NCBI GenBank assembly: GCA_015501055.1
Contig: JADNYV010000088.1
Location: forward strand, 1-64,000
Length of the DNA stretch: 64,000 nt
DNA from: Mucidula mucida
Taxonomy: Eukaryota > Basidiomycota > Agaricomycetes > Agaricales > Physalacriaceae
Direction of reading: 5' to 3'
The notes under the pieces were generated by a model. That model was not told the origin of the DNA and made no database searches. It was given only the letters and a program-made list of their open reading frames with translations. Below, piece by piece: positions 42,281 through 55,302 of the stretch (within the stretch, counting starts at the first letter, position 1; every line of letters begins with the position of its first letter). Position numbers and translations under genes: made by a program.

Positions 42281-43009
42281 TCAGATCATCATCACTCCAT
42301 TCCCCTCTTTTGTTTCACGCCTTTGAACGCGCGAGTGTGAATGCGGCGAAACTGATATATGCTCACTCGGTGCAAATAATATCGAAGAGTTATAACAGCG
42401 GACCTGCCGCTGGTATTTTGGGCCTTGGGAAGAAAGAAAGAGCTTATACTCGCAACTCGAGTCTTCCGGCAACTTGAACGAAGAAGAGTGAAGAAGCGCG
42501 AGGACGACAGATGATAGAAAGAAGCCGGGTGCTGGATCTTTTTGGTGTGAAATGGTCGCCTTCATTGACACGAGTTCCTGGTGAAGAAGAGGGAATTCTT
42601 TGGCGCAAAGGAGAAGCTGGAGGATGATACCCGACGAAAGCTTCGCGAGATTGAACGGAAAGCCATGATCGCACCCAGGGATGATGATATGCTGAAGGAA
42701 ATAACCAATCCACGCTGCGACGTATGGTAGCGTCTGCATGACAAACTCGATATTCTGTGAATTGCACGAAGAGAGTTCCATTACTTTGATACAGGCGCGC
42801 AAGGCAGCCAAAGCTCATGCAGCGACGTTCAACGGGGTGTCGAGGTCGGTTGAGGGTAGCGGCTTGGTCTGCGGAACGTCACAATATTATAGCGCATTCG
42901 TTACGAAGTTCGAGAACTCGCGAAAGGCGCTCAAATCGCGGGGAGCGTTCTGCGCAAGTTTGTGTAATGCAGCCGCTTCAGTCTCAAAAGCATCTGGTGT
43001 TTGAGACAT
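42281..43009 (-). pseudogene. Unknown conserved protein, copy R, in-frame stop
   Basis: Partner of the gene at 6,088. Here the N-terminus is in frame (ATG at 43,009), but a 3-nt insertion creates a TAA at 42,887-42,889, about 40 codons in. Copy L lacks that insertion and reads through with tyrosine at this point. The two copies therefore carry different disabling lesions. Downstream of the stop the frame is nearly identical to L, with a few substitutions. The function is unknown. Confidence 0.5.
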
Positions 43010-43344
43010 CTCTATCAGTACAACGTGCCATAGTTTTTACCGCCGTCTGTCAAAGGACTAGAATCTGTACTGCGCAATGCCAATATCGAGATCCGTTGAG
43101 CTGTATGCGCTATCAGTTTGGGACGTGTAAGGACCAAGATATGTCCACTGACCTTTGTACGTTTAGTCCTTGATGGTGCAAAAGAGACGCGACGATCCTG
43201 TCATTACATAAGTTCATCTTACTTCCACCATCACGTGTGGCGCACGCGTCTCGTATATCGACATTACAGAGAGCCTCACGTCAATGGACATAAAGATCCG
43301 AAATACCATAGTTGCTGGGCGTGGGCGACCATCCATATAAGTAC

Positions 43345-43551
43345 CTTGGGAGTAGGCAGGCTAGCGGAATGGAGTAAGTTCATAGTGGCCACTTCACTTA
43401 CGACTTTGGAATCGTCACAGGGTATGGAATGCACGCCACCATTTGAAAGCCACAGCGCATGGTAAGGAGGAAGGTACGGTTCGACATCCGATATCGATCT
43501 TCTCGACGCCTTGATCCTTCCTAATAGTAATCTGGAAATCATCTCGCCCAT
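43345..43551 (-). CDS. Exon of an APH/kinase-like protein, copy R
   Basis: Near-identical copy of the exon at 7,160-7,366, with the same ATG context and the same donor. One Thr-to-Pro change (SDVEP) and one Leu-to-Trp change (past the donor) distinguish it. As in copy L, no catalytic exon was recognised downstream. It is probably a remnant. Confidence 0.35.
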
Positions 43552-43795
43552 CGATATGTCCCGCTAGGAAAAGGACTTCTCCAAATTCTGAGGTTCACCA
43601 ATTGCCGGCTCAGAGTCCACGACGACATCTCCATTTTCTCAGAACCCGCTGTAATTCTCGTCTAAGTGTAGCCTTCAGTATGTACAACGTAGATAACTAG
43701 CATTCGAATAACAAGAAGAATTGACTCGGAAGAACCTATATACACTCGTCCAATGAAAAGAAATAAGCGTACTGTACAGTAACAACGATTCCACC

Positions 43796-45059
43796 CTACT
43801 CGTCACGCCGGTACGTCTTCATCGTCGACCACGGCGCCGGGGCAAACGTCGCATCACTCACCACGTCCTGAAAGAATTGGTCCAATATCTCCTTCTTAAC
43901 ATGCTTCTTCGGTAGCGGTACCGACGCCATGCACTGCAGTAGAGGAAGTCTGTCCCCCTGCACCTTCTTTCCAACAATTCCATCCCGCAGCACCAGCTCA
44001 TCCGGGAAAACAGGTTCCCTCTCGGTGTTGAACCAATGAGCAAAGACAACCTGTGAAACATCAGTGACAGGTTCTACCTCCGCATACAGCGCCTCGTTCG
44101 GCGCGAGCTGCTGGTGACGGAGATGCATAATCGGAGGGCTGTAGAGTTTGATGCAGCCTTCGTCGGCTGGCATTGGTCCTGGACGCTACATGGCAAAAGT
44201 AAGTGAATGCGAAGACTGTCTTGGGTGAATAGAGCTTGCCTCATTATGCGTGGTCTGGAAGCTTGGAGCAGCAAATACGACTGGATCTTCTTGAACCTGA
44301 ATCATGGTACTAAGATCAGTAAACGCCAAACGTGTGCTGCAGTAGTCTCACGTTTTCCGCCTTCTTCTTGCCTTTGACGCGTCGCGTCGTTTCATCTCCT
44401 GCGGCCTTACGCTTGGGCGCCTTTGCTCGAGGAACTGGCGCTTGTTGCCCGACTTCGTTACGAGCAGCCTTCTTTGCGGCTGACGGACGGGATGGCCCTT
44501 GTATAACAAGAGCGCCTTGCGCTCCAGCGACTTCATCTTGATTGGTGTGCACGATGGTCGGGGGCATAAATATAATCACGTTTGGCCTGAACACCGCGCC
44601 TACTGGAGGTGCAGACGCCGTAGTTTGCCGCTCGTCCTGGTAAAGATTGAATGTTACCTGACTACCCGTCGTCGGAAGAGGCACCTTTGCCGCCTCCAAG
44701 GAGACGCCAGTCGCCCTATTCCTATGGGAAAGGGGTTTGGACTGGACGGCGGGTGGTTGAGGCGGCGCTTGCGCTTTGGAACGCTGGGGAGAACTTGGAG
44801 TCTTCTTCGTCTCGACGGCGGCGTGATCATGGAGAACATTTTCTTTGTTGGATTGAAGGTCGTCACTGACGCTGGTGGTAGACTCGGGCGCGTCGTGGTC
44901 GTCTGCGCAAGCATCGGTCCCAAAGAGCTCCTCCCAATTAGTGTCTTCCCCGGCCGTGGAACCCTCTTGGTCAATCTGAACACGAACACCTGGTAGAGGC
45001 GTTTGACCGACTGCATTGTCGGTTTCGAGGTCGGCGGGATTGTTGCAAGCGACGGACAT
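43796..45059 (-). CDS. Nuclear-targeted family protein R1
   Basis: Copy of L1 with exons 45059-44352, 44296-44240 and 44185-43796, all in phase. It has a 9-nt in-frame insertion in exon 1 (three extra residues around AKVP) and scattered substitutions, several of them in the C-terminal domain (for example NTEREPVFPDELVLRDG). The GC donor after exon 2 is kept (GAG|GCAAGC), and no GT alternative is nearby. The absence of stops or frameshifts in either copy suggests that both remain under constraint, or that the duplication is young. Confidence 0.65.
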
Positions 45060-45785
45060 CGTGAATAACAACGTCGGTGAAAGCGGATGACAAGTTGACT
45101 GGGTCACGAATTATGAACGGCAGTGTCGTGGATAGACAGGCGTCAATAATGGTAGGTGGTGGTGGAAGGGCAAGAGTGACTCGTCACATATGTGGACCAA
45201 GAACAATGGGCGAGTCCGGAAGATGCCGGTGGACCGAGCCTTTGTTCGCCAGTTCAAGTAATTCGATGATAACGCTGGATTTAAGCATAAGCCGCCGCAA
45301 GCAGTTATCTGAACAAGTACTATTTCAGTCGAGAGCATGAAGGAGAGAAGGGTACCAACTATGCGATCCGAATTTAATGCGCCACACTTGGAAATGGGAT
45401 TGATGATTATCGAAGTCGCGAGAAGAGCATATCAGTTCACCAGGTCCGACATTGTCTCAGAGTCATTTCTTGTGGCTCTTTCGTAGGACGTGGATGCCGC
45501 GATTAGTTTGCTGCAGAACGTCACCGCGTCAAGATAGTTCCTGGAACCATGAGCTCGGGATGAATGTTACGTTATGCTGTAGTCTGCAGGAACCCCTTCA
45601 CGAATGCAGGCCTTATTCCAGTAATCCGTAGTCTGGGAGTACTAATTGGACTCCGGTGAAAGCTAACAACAAATAAATGCACCGGTACCTTTTAGAGCTC
45701 GTTCTTTTGAGATACTCGCAGATGGCCTTTCTGCTCCCGACAATTATTCGTCGATCCTAAAGGGGATTGCGATTCAATAGCGCAA

Positions 45786-45914
45786 GTGCTATGCAGCGCT
45801 ATTATTCCATCTGGGCCTTTGCCAGTATGAACACCTGGGTGTGGTCATCTGTGTTTCATTGCCGAGGTCTATATCATTCCAAAAAAAATCTTGCAGACGT
45901 CAAGCTGATAGCAC
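45786..45914. mobile_element. 129-bp insertion with short inverted ends (R only)
   Basis: Copy L lacks this stretch at about 9,591. The ends are GTGCTATGCAGC and, inverted, GTGCTAT-CAGC (one base gap). No coding sequence. The size and ends suggest a tiny MITE; the target duplication is not clear. L keeps a GTGCTA at the site, which may be coincidence or a footprint. Confidence 0.4.
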
Positions 45915-46086
45915 AACATACACACGCTGTCAGTGTATCTTCTTGGTCTAGCGCTGAAAGAGAACTCACCTTGACTCTCTAGTGTCGGCAGTTCCATCAG
46001 ACCAGAACTTATCGTCCGTCTGTGACTACGTCGAACTCGATGCAAGAACGAGTAGATTAAGATTTTCCAAAAATGCGCCACGTTCA

Positions 46087-47068
46087 TTTCAGCGCCAAGT
46101 GTAAAATTGTGTATCCTCTGAAGAAACGCTCCCTGCAGATAAAACTTGAGTGCTGGCTATTCCCGGGCTCTTGGGCAGTGCGTTTCCTTGATGACATGGT
46201 GCAAAAAAGCACTCTTTGATATCCTTCGTGAAAAGTTTGTAAATCTGCCCCGCTGACGACTCGGACACTGTGGACTCCTGCACGTTTGCCAAGATGAGTG
46301 GAATGTCCTCGCAAGAGTCGTGTAGACGTACTGTACCTTTACCCGGCAACGTTTATAACGCGTTCAATTGGGCAAGCCAGTCTTCAAATTTTCAGTCTCA
46401 GGCTATTCGTGGTCGGTAGTTGTGGCGGAAGGCAGCTCACTGCACAGCGTAGTTGCGCTAGTTTTTCCAGGCGGACGTTGTCATCAGGACTCCGGCCTCT
46501 GTTGCCAATCAAATTTGCTCATCGACATCAAAGACGACTCTGCGTTCTGCTTGGCGAAGGTCATCCTTGTAGCTAATCATATTAGATTATACGTCAGACA
46601 TACAGCATGTAGTCGTTGCAGGAAAGAACGCGCGACACGGAGGCCAACGGATCGTCGGAGTCGAGATGGATCTCGGAATCAACGAAGGCAGTATGGAGCG
46701 GGGAGGGCGCAGCGACGACGATCCTAGCAAGAGCCTCGCGCTCCCAAGGCAGGCCCTGGTCCTTCGATTCACATCCAAGACACGATTCACCGGCTGGTCA
46801 ACGGTAGCTCTCTGCCGTTTCCAACATTTTTCAAAACGACTGTAGTAGTGGTCTCCTTAGACGCGTCGAAACGAGGCTGGACATGGACGCACTCTTGGCC
46901 AAGCATATCCCTGGCGTCTGCATGAACTCTTCCTATCTCCATCCCGCATTTGTCGAATTTAGCGGACAACGATTCATCTATAGCGTCCATGTTTTCTCCG
47001 AGTCGCAGCGCTGCCTCGGCCATCGCAATGTAACGGTAGCGTACGATGTCGCCAGTATTCCATTTCAC
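46087..47068 (-). pseudogene. Decayed unknown gene, copy R
   Basis: Partner of 9,759-10,773. The 5' fragment is better preserved here (IVRYRYIAMAEAALRLGEN through HVQPRFDASKE), as is the 3' exon (TVRLHDSCEDIPLIL through TQFYTWR), which in L lacks about 50 bp. Between them the LEKLAQLRCAV segment runs into stops. The product is unknown. Confidence 0.4.
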
Positions 47069-47634
47069 GACTGTGGCGGCTCTTCAGACGCGTCAACACG
47101 AAACTGGTCATACATAAAGGCACCTTTCCTCTCCTTTTTTGCTTGGATCATTTCCATCCCGCGTTGTCGTTGGCCGCCATAGAACAGAGTAATTTGCATG
47201 CTGACGTTGAATGTTTTGGACAGCGATGCATCTTATGTCCACGTTTTTTTCGAGGGAAGCGAGATGATGATGTTCGAAAAGCAAGCTGGGTCATCTTTGC
47301 CGGCGGCACTGTCTTGGCCACACCCTCAGACTCTGTTCTCTAGAAATAAGTACTACTTGGTGTACTTACTCTAAAAACTAGAACAAATGGTGTACACACT
47401 TTGAAGAAAGAATGGTTTATTGATTAAGTTTCATATTCAGGAAACTACAAGCAATTCAAATCTACGACTTTCTTGCCAGAGATACTTGGGTCAAGAACGT
47501 CGGCGACGTACTGGAAAGACAACGTCGATGGTACGCATTGAGGGTAAATAGAGTATACAATAGGAACATACAATCAAAGCAACGATAGGCTCATATATGC
47601 CAGCAAACATGAACGATAGGAAACAAACATGTTC

Positions 47635-48284
47635 CTACTCATCAAATATAAGTGGCGGCGCGCTCTGCGCCAACGCTAACGCAAGCGCAAACCTCTCCTT
47701 CGGGACCTTCCTCAAAACGAAGGGACCAAGGTCCAGCTCCTCAGGTAAAATCGGCGCACAATCTAGCTTGATCCAGCGAACGAGGAGAAGCATAGTGCAA
47801 TGGGGGGCTTGGGGAGGCTGGAATTCGTATAATGCGTCGCATGCGAAGAGGAAGCTGCAAGGTCGGATAGGTGTCAGGAAGAACCTGTAAAAGGCAAACT
47901 CGTCCGGCTCGGACGATGGAGGCTGAATAAGATATTCAGTCAACGCGAAGAGCGTAATCGATGAAGCTTGCCTGAGGGAATTGGGATGATGGCGAAGCAT
48001 CACCACCCGGGTTTGCCTTGACCTGAATAGCAAGATAAGTTAACGCTACGCGAGTTATCAACATATCTCACCTCCAAGTTATCCATTCCTGTGGCACTGC
48101 CCGTCGCTTCATCAGTGCGCACGGAGCGACAAGCCGCTCCCTGTCGTTCGTCGCCATCGTTGAGGTTCAGTTCTTCGCCACTGTCATCCTCCGACTCAAT
48201 GAAATCTTCGTAGTCGGAGGGCGACGCGGTATCCGACGTCGTGGTTTGACTTCTAGTGTGAGCTCGGTTGTTACGAACTGGCAT
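47635..48284 (-). CDS. Novel family protein R2
   Basis: Copy of L2 with exons 48284-48072 (71 codons), 48022-47972 (17 codons) and 47922-47635. The GC-AG second intron is conserved. Exon 1 is two codons shorter and ends MDNLE instead of VQQ. The domain exon differs by few residues (FLTPIRPCSFLFACDALYEF). Both copies are intact. Confidence 0.65.
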
Positions 48285-48599
48285 GTTGAGATGTCGTTCC
48301 TTGAAGTCAATGAACGATTGACCGTAAAGAGCAGATGATGTAGGGCGTCGGTAATGGTAGGTGGTGGTCAAACAGCAAGAGTACATTCTGCACGTGGCTT
48401 CAAACAGACGACAATGGGTGATGAGCCCGGAGGATGCCGGTGGCCATTGTTCGCTAGTTGAGGCAACTCGCTGACAAAGCGCAAACGTGTATTCAAAGAC
48501 ACTTTGAGATGGAGTTGATAAGGAGATCATACATCAATCCCAAGATCGGTATGAAATTGCGCCACTCCTGGAAATTTGAGGTAGAATTGTGGTAAACCT

Positions 48600-49430
48600 C
48601 ATGAACCACAAGTCCATTTTTTCAACACCTCACGTCGTGCGGGCGCGAGAGGCTCGGAGACTGCCCCAAGTAGCAAATGGCCATGTCTACCCGGCAGCCG
48701 TCTGTACAATCAGGTCTATGTAAACGGCGTAATCGCACAGGCCATGGAGCACCTACCGTACGAAACGAATGACCTGCATGAATACGTCAATCTCCGAAAA
48801 GAATGAACAGACAGTAGCTTACACATACAACCTCTTTGAAAAAAGTTCGATGAGGGACAAGGCTGCCGATACCATGGATGCCAGCCTCGCCTCCTTCAGC
48901 GATGAGAAAGAGGGACATGGATTGACGATCTCTAACTGGATGCATAGCGTGTCTGAAGAACAGATAAATCACCTGCAAGTCAAGCGAATTGTTACCTTGT
49001 GAACGTACAACTGTTTTCTGGCAACAGCCCGCCGATATACCTTCTCGGTGTCATTCCATTGAGCTATAGTCACTTCGCGAGTGCCGCTGTCCGAGCAGGT
49101 CCCAGGATCAAGAAATGGAAGCAATTTCAGATATGCAACCTGTAGATAGTAGACGGTCAACGCAAGCAGAATACTCAAATCAGGCAACAAACTACATAGA
49201 ACGCGTAGTCTTGGCAGCCATGGTCACTGCAGATCGTGCTTTCCTGTTTTTCTTTGTGCGTCCGTTTGCCACCCGCATGTCTTTGAGATGGATAGGAGGA
49301 CTGAGCGAGGGATAACAATCGTCTTGCAATTCGGCTTCTTCGAGCGCAACAGTGCGTGCTTTATGGCCCTGGACGTGTTGATGAGATGAAAGCAGGAGGG
49401 AAGCCGTGTGGGCGTGTTTGCCGGCGGCAT
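48600..49430 (-). pseudogene. Decayed multi-exon gene, copy R
   Basis: Partner of 12,149-13,013. Here the exons with VYRRAVARKQLYVHK and with MSLFLIAEGGEAGIHGIG are open and joined by a 23-nt gap flanked by GT and AG. The third exon, however, carries a TAG where L has CAG (VR*VLHG, at about 48,760). The two copies are thus broken at different positions. The product is unknown. Confidence 0.4.
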
Positions 49431-50300
49431 CTACGACAACGTGTTCCGACTGCCGGCGGCAGTTTCTTCTTGTCTTCTACTACCTTGACTGTTGCAAATC
49501 TCTAAGTTCTAAGGCTTACCTACAAGTTGTTCCTTGCTCGATTGTTCGCGAAAAATTGCTACTTACCATGATTCTCATCTTCCTATTCTCATTTTCCAAC
49601 CCATTGGTTTCAACTAAAAAAGAGGGCGACGGGAAGACTGGTACCGCGCCCAGCAGACGTAAATCAGTACTCGGCGCAGTTTCGACGCCTTGAACTACTC
49701 TGTTCTTGGATTGACTTTCTATTGCATAGCTTACCAGTTGTCCGTTAGATACCGGGCTTCCTTTCCACCCGCAGATCCCTTCCTTGCAAGGGGAATCGAT
49801 CTATTTCAATGTGACGTTGATTCGGACGCGTTTTCGGCTTTCACGCTCTCGATACATAGTCTGGTTACCGCACTATAGCATGAACGGTGAGTGTGGCGCA
49901 ATTGTGGCAAGTCTGGTGCATTCTCACTACGTCAGATGAAGGATGAAGGACGGGGATCATCCTATGGACGGTCTCCAAGAATACATTACGACGCAGTTGA
50001 CATTATCACAGTGACAGCTGGCGATTGACAGATGGACTGAATTCATTGAAGTAGTACCGAATTCGTCGTCTTCCTATCTAGGTCTTGGAGTCGATGCCGA
50101 CCTTCTTCCTGACGTGTAATGGACGACCTCCCACGTCCTTCTGTGATCGCCGGACAACAGATATTCTTGTGATCTACTATTCCTACCGGTTCCGTGTCAA
50201 ACCAAGACCCACATCCCTCACGCCTTAAATCGCGTCCTAATTTAATTTGAAAGCCCCAACTCTTGCATCCCATCCGACGACGCAGAACGTACTTCTCTCC

Positions 50301-52478
50301 ATGGATTCTTCCGACGTCTACAAGAAAATCCGGCAGTCTCACCTCGAGGAGCTGGCGGAACTTGACCTCGTCAATGAGCCGGTGCCGATGTCGCTCATGC
50401 GACGCGGAGACTCCAACGACCTCTTTCAATGGACGAAAGACAGTCAAGCACAGATCCAGGCGGGCATCGCGAACCGTAAGTCTCGTTCTCGCGCTCACAA
50501 GGCCAACCAATGAAAACTCTCCCTAGGTGTCTTTGGCGGTAATACTAATTCTCCGATCGACTTCAACAACGTGTTCATGGCGTTCATGGAAAGCGCTGCT
50601 ATGTATTTGAGGTACGCGCCTAATGTCTTCTAATTTTTCGACTTGGGCTGATTTCAACGTTAGAGATGAGTCTCTCGTCATGAAGGCCGTAGAAACGTTT
50701 CGAGAAGGGGATACGCATGGGGCTCTCAGATTGCTTGAACAGTCCACGACCGCTATCGACGAACTGGTATGTCTCCGTATAAGGTCATCTGTGTACAATC
50801 TGTTACTTAACGAAACCCGCCAGGCCGAATTGTGGGGATTGAAATTTATTGTGATCTGCGGTACGCGCCTGCTACGTCTCTATCAAGAGAAATGTACTGA
50901 CAATATGGTAGATCTCCTCGAGAAGCACCCAGATGGACATCGCATCATCGTCGGCCCATATTGCGGAGCGTTTGTTTCAAAGGACCTCAACAACCCTTCC
51001 ATAGGCATCGCATTCAAAGTTTGTCACTACTTTTGAGTGTAGTACAAATCTGACTGAACTGCAGGGAACTGGCGTCAGGGCGGAATGGATGAACGATCTA
51101 TACGCGGTAGGGACTATTCGAGCTCCGGAGGAGTTCTTGTTTGGAGGACAGATCTCGAGAGGGTTCTACTATCCCTTGTTTTCAACGTATTCCTCGCAGC
51201 CATTTAGTGAACCGTTCGGTACGGTTTTCAATCTTGCTCTGTCTCCTTGACTCTTCTAACTACGATATTCGTAGCTCTCGTCAAAAAGGCTATTCAAAGC
51301 ATCTCTTCGTCGGCGAGCAAGACAGTTATTACGCACGTTACTGTACGTCAATCGTCGCGCTTACTTATAGTGCGAACTCACAGGTTATTACAAGGGTCAC
51401 TCGCTTGGGGCTGTTTACGCCTCGCTGTGCTACACACAGCTAAGGATAGAGGGCACCGGCACGGAAAAGGCGGACCTAGGGGATCTATACACCTTTGGCT
51501 CTCCACGTGTCGGACGCAGGGACTTTGCTAGTCCGCTCGAGGTAGCCATGACGGCGGCGACCTGCGGCTCCGCGTGGCGCATCGTCAACCAAGGAGACTA
51601 CGTCACCAAGGTCCCAGCGTCGGCGCCGTGGCCGATCTCGAGGGATCCGTTCATCCACGTCGATGCGCCGTACATTGTTTCCCAGAACGCGAAGCCTATG
51701 CCTGGTCCTTCAGAGATTGGGACCTACCCAAGAAGGACGCTTCCTACGCCATGGAAGCCACACGGTATGTGCTATTTCATCAGCGAAGCAAATAACTGAT
51801 TTCATCAATGTGGTTTTTCAAGGAGTTGGCGAGTATTACAAGTCATTGACGTTTGCCACGACGGGTAGACTTCCCTCCGGATATGACGATCTCGGACTCC
51901 AGATGGCTGTGGGTGCCCCGGGAGGTATCGAGTACTTTAAGGCTGCGGCATCGGGCTGTGTGGATCACCGCCACCTTGTGGAGTCAGTAAAGCTGCAGGA
52001 CTTTGCAGTCGCTTCGACGCAATGCGCCTTCTCGATTGACAGCGTCGACCGATGCGCGCTAGGAACCTTACAGGTGGGACCGTTGGTTGGCGAGATCGCG
52101 GCGCGGGGAGATGCGCCAGGTATCGACCCGGAGAGCGTGACGTTGCACTGCAACTCGCTGAAGGCTTTGTATGGCGTTAATACGCAATGCGTTATGAGGG
52201 CGACTGGAGATGCGAACCCAAAGGAGGCCAGTATAGTCTTCATTGCCGATGGTGTCGTCGTAGCCGTCGCGGTGTTCGCTATGAAGTCTGAAGTCAAGGA
52301 AATTTGCCTGGACGGAACATGCGCGTGGGAGTACGCCTTTTTTCACACACACACCCTCTGTGGCTCATACGCTGACATTTGATGTAGATTCGCTGATACG
52401 CCGCTCGTCGAGGAAACATCCGAGGAATGGCAGAAGGCTACAGAGGTAGTGTTTGAGAAACTGTTTGCGAATGTATAG
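50301..52478 (+). CDS. Class 3 lipase, copy R
   Basis: Copy of the gene at 13,916 with all exon junctions, GHSLGA, SPRVG and the histidine region preserved. The differences are mostly synonymous or in introns. One intron near 50,870 is 8 nt shorter, another near 51,360 is 10 nt shorter, and the C-terminus reads EKLFANV. Start MDSSDVYKKIRQ at 50,301. Both copies look functional, in contrast to several neighbours in the duplication. Confidence 0.85.
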
Positions 52479-52639
52479 AAACAAACTGCAACTGTGTAAA
52501 TGTCAATCAAGTGCCATGATAGGGTTCAACAACAGTGCGATTCATCGACACGGAGGGAATGCCCTGGGAGCCGTTACATCTCAATGTCATACCGTTCACG
52601 GTTTACTAACATCTCAAGTCCTGCATGGCGAGGCCCTCG

Positions 52640-53102
52640 CTAGATTCGTACTTTGCCTCCCTCACCCGCCGATCCTCTGTCTGTACTCTCACCGTACGAG
52701 CCACGTCGGCGCGTCCTGATCTCAAGATCGTGAGAACCTCCGAGGTTTCTTCCTGCTTCCATCTTTCGTTGATCGGCGCTCGATTCTGTGACGCATTTCC
52801 AACAGTTCAGTATTAATCCTAAAAGTTCACTCCTGAATGCTCCACTTCGTGCATTGACCAGCTGCTTTCTCTGAATCTCTTGGGCGTCAAAACGGACAGC
52901 CAGCACATTCCCCAAGTTCGAAATTGATGATTATACAGGAGCTGTCAAAGCAGGTGAATTTCGCCGCCGGGAAGCATGAAATCAACAAAATGCATTCAGT
53001 ACGTGACAAGTGGATATCTGCTTCTTCCTCAACGAGAGGAGGGTGAATGAATACATTCTGATGCTCAATATGCACCGCCGACTCGAACTTGGATTCTGCC
53101 AT
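52640..53102 (-). CDS. Coiled-coil protein, uncertain splicing, copy R
   Basis: Partner of 16,230-16,712, starting MAESKFESAVHIEHQ at 53,102. The LGNVLAVRFDAQEIQRKQL segment is open, but in R an extra stretch near 52,770 (around GATCGGCGCTC) shifts the coiled-coil frame. It is probably decayed or variably spliced. Confidence 0.3.
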
Positions 53103-53502
53103 TCATTCCAAGAAGACACTGGCTGTGATCATCAGACCTAACGTATTTCCGGTCTGCACGAGCGTCGAGTTCTATCTATCAATAGCTAGCTAGTACAATT
53201 GTCCGGACGTACAGCTGTGGGTCCCTTGAACACGCCAATTCCATAACGCGGCGAATGTATCAACCCAAGTCGTTTATGCATTGTGCGTACTCTCGACTGC
53301 CTAGGCTTCAAGACTGATCCCAGATTCGTACCAGGGTGTTCCAACTATCTTACGATATCGTCGATTCACTCGTCGCGGAGCGCTTATCTGACCATCTGTT
53401 CATCAGTGCCTTGAGTAATGCCCTCAGCTCACAGAGACAAGTATAAGAAGTCTCGTTGTTTCCCGGACTTCTCACTCACATCCACATCACTTATCCTCTA
53501 CT

Positions 53503-53599
53503 ATGATCATGAAGCTCAGCATCATGCCTGCCATGTTCCTTGCCCTCGTCATCTTCGCTGTCCTGGGCGCTGCGGCTCCCGTTAAGGTCGAGCCCGAAG
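53503..53599 (+). CDS. Secreted small-peptide exon 1, copy R
   Basis: Same exon as 17,071-17,167 with one replacement (KVEPE for KVDPE) and synonymous changes. The presumed donor GTGTGT is kept, and the intron lacks the MITE. Later exons are unknown. Confidence 0.5.
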
Positions 53600-53993
53600 G
53601 TGTGTATTACCACTCAGCCCATTTCAACGAGTTGTTGCTCATCATGACTATGGATAGTGAATTGCGACTCTAACTCAACTGAGACTGACTTTATGGGTGC
53701 GGCATGTCCTTGAGAACGTAGCATTGCGTGAGTCACTTACGTGAAACGTATCTGATTCGAGCCCGGCTGAAATTTATCCCTCTAGTAGTGTTAAGAAGAA
53801 GATTGTCTGCTGCGAAATTTCGATTTGTGTTGAGGGCTTTAAAACTTAAATCAGACGGAGATGGCACCGGGCCAGTGTCAGGCAAGGACACAAACAGCTG
53901 CTGCATGCGCGAACGCTGCAACTTTGTGTCTCGGATAGATAGAGATCTTTCCCCTTTCCCGTAACAGCGGTGACTCACTCCGACTCAATGGTC

Positions 53994-54095
53994 CATTGAT
54001 AGTTAGAAGTCTGGAGACCGATTCAGCGAAGTCATCGCTTGAGTATTGTATGGACCGACACTAGCATATGAGAGGTTGGCATCAGCGATAATTAC
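53994..54095 (-). pseudogene. MULE transposase tail remnant in copy R
   Basis: About 100 bp match 18,560-18,660 (peptide IADANLSYASVGP to NRCPDF). Directly before it, sequence corresponding to L 17,806-18,560 is missing. After 54,095 the sequence has no match in L. R therefore once carried the MULE and lost most of it. Confidence 0.6.
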
Positions 54096-54565
54096 TTTCG
54101 CAGCTTATGCGCGCGCTGCTTGCTGCGAAGTCCCAGTCACAAGGCTAAAATATCTCAGATCGTCGGTAAATGAATCGTTGAGTTCTTCGGAAAGACGCCA
54201 CTAGGTCGCAAAGCATTTCCGATCCCTTCAGCATTGCTTATGCGAAGAGCGCGCGCGATAGCTCATTCCGGGGGACCGTTAGAGCATTGTTGGTGCGTGT
54301 AGTTCCGCCGTCGTACGGGTAAAGACTTTTCTCCTGAATCTGCAGCTGAACGAAGGATTCGGACACAAGTGAACAAAATCATTTCCTTTTGCCAGATTGG
54401 CATGGGCTTGATTGAATTCCAGGTTGTAGCGCGATGGGCGACGCGAGATGGAGGAATGTGACCTTCTGTGACGTTACCCGAAGAACGCCGAACTCGGGAA
54501 ATCTTACTTGGGGTTTGTGCCGTCTTTCTGACATACCACCAAGGCAAGATTGCACAGTCTCTGTA
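54096..54565. other. R-specific stretch, nothing recognised
   Basis: About 470 bp with no counterpart in L, lying where L has the MULE and gypsy elements. No coherent coding sequence, repeat or RNA gene was recognised. Confidence 0.4.
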
Positions 54566-55073
54566 GGCGCCATCTTGTTAGCTTAATATCAAGGCAAGTA
54601 AGAACAACAAACGGGGATACTTAGTAGTGACTTTTGCACCCACCGCCCCAAACACTCGTCCATCGCGCAACTGGAGCTTGAGGTGGCGCCTTTCAGACCG
54701 CCCAACACGAGAAGGACTCAGCATTTCATGTAAACAAAACCTCTTAAAACAGCTTACCATGCCCCTAGGTCCATCATGCTCGGGAGTTTAATGCGCACCA
54801 GTCTCGTGACTGTTGAGTTCAACGATTTGAGTCTCGCGCGCGTGAGTTCTCCCGGGATTGAAGTATGCAATTCAATCCCATTGTCTTCCTGATAAGGCAA
54901 CATCCAATTTCCTCGATCAGTGGACTCGTTCAACAATGGCATCACACGTTGATCATGCGCATTGCCATTCAACGCCTTGTGCTGATATATAGGCTTGTTC
55001 CCTCTCTTGGTCGCGCCAGACTCTCTCAGTCATCACCCATCAAATACTCACACATACTCTTCTTCTCTCTACA

Positions 55074-55302
55074 ATGGTCTCTCTAGGCGCCCTCGTTCAC
55101 AATTTCATGAACAAGGAGCCGGGCTCGCCGTTGCCTAAAAAGCGCAACGGCGCCATCTTCCCCGCCGACTTCAACGTCTTCTCAACCGCTGTCTGCAACA
55201 AAAAGGACGCAGCTAGTACTTGGGAGTTTCATGCTCCTAGTCTTCCGGCGTCTCGACAGACCTGTGATGTGTCTGTCGCGTCTCCAGCTCAGGAAATCAC
55301 CG
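55074..55302 (+). pseudogene. Zinc-finger gene, truncated third copy
   Basis: The first 76 codons of exon 1 (MVSLGALVHNFMNKEPGSPL onward) are followed by an abrupt switch to TGTAGGGACG at 55,303, giving an early stop. The fingers are lost. Its upstream region (from about 54,566) also matches the other two copies. A frameshift-free first exon suggests recent truncation. Confidence 0.75.
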
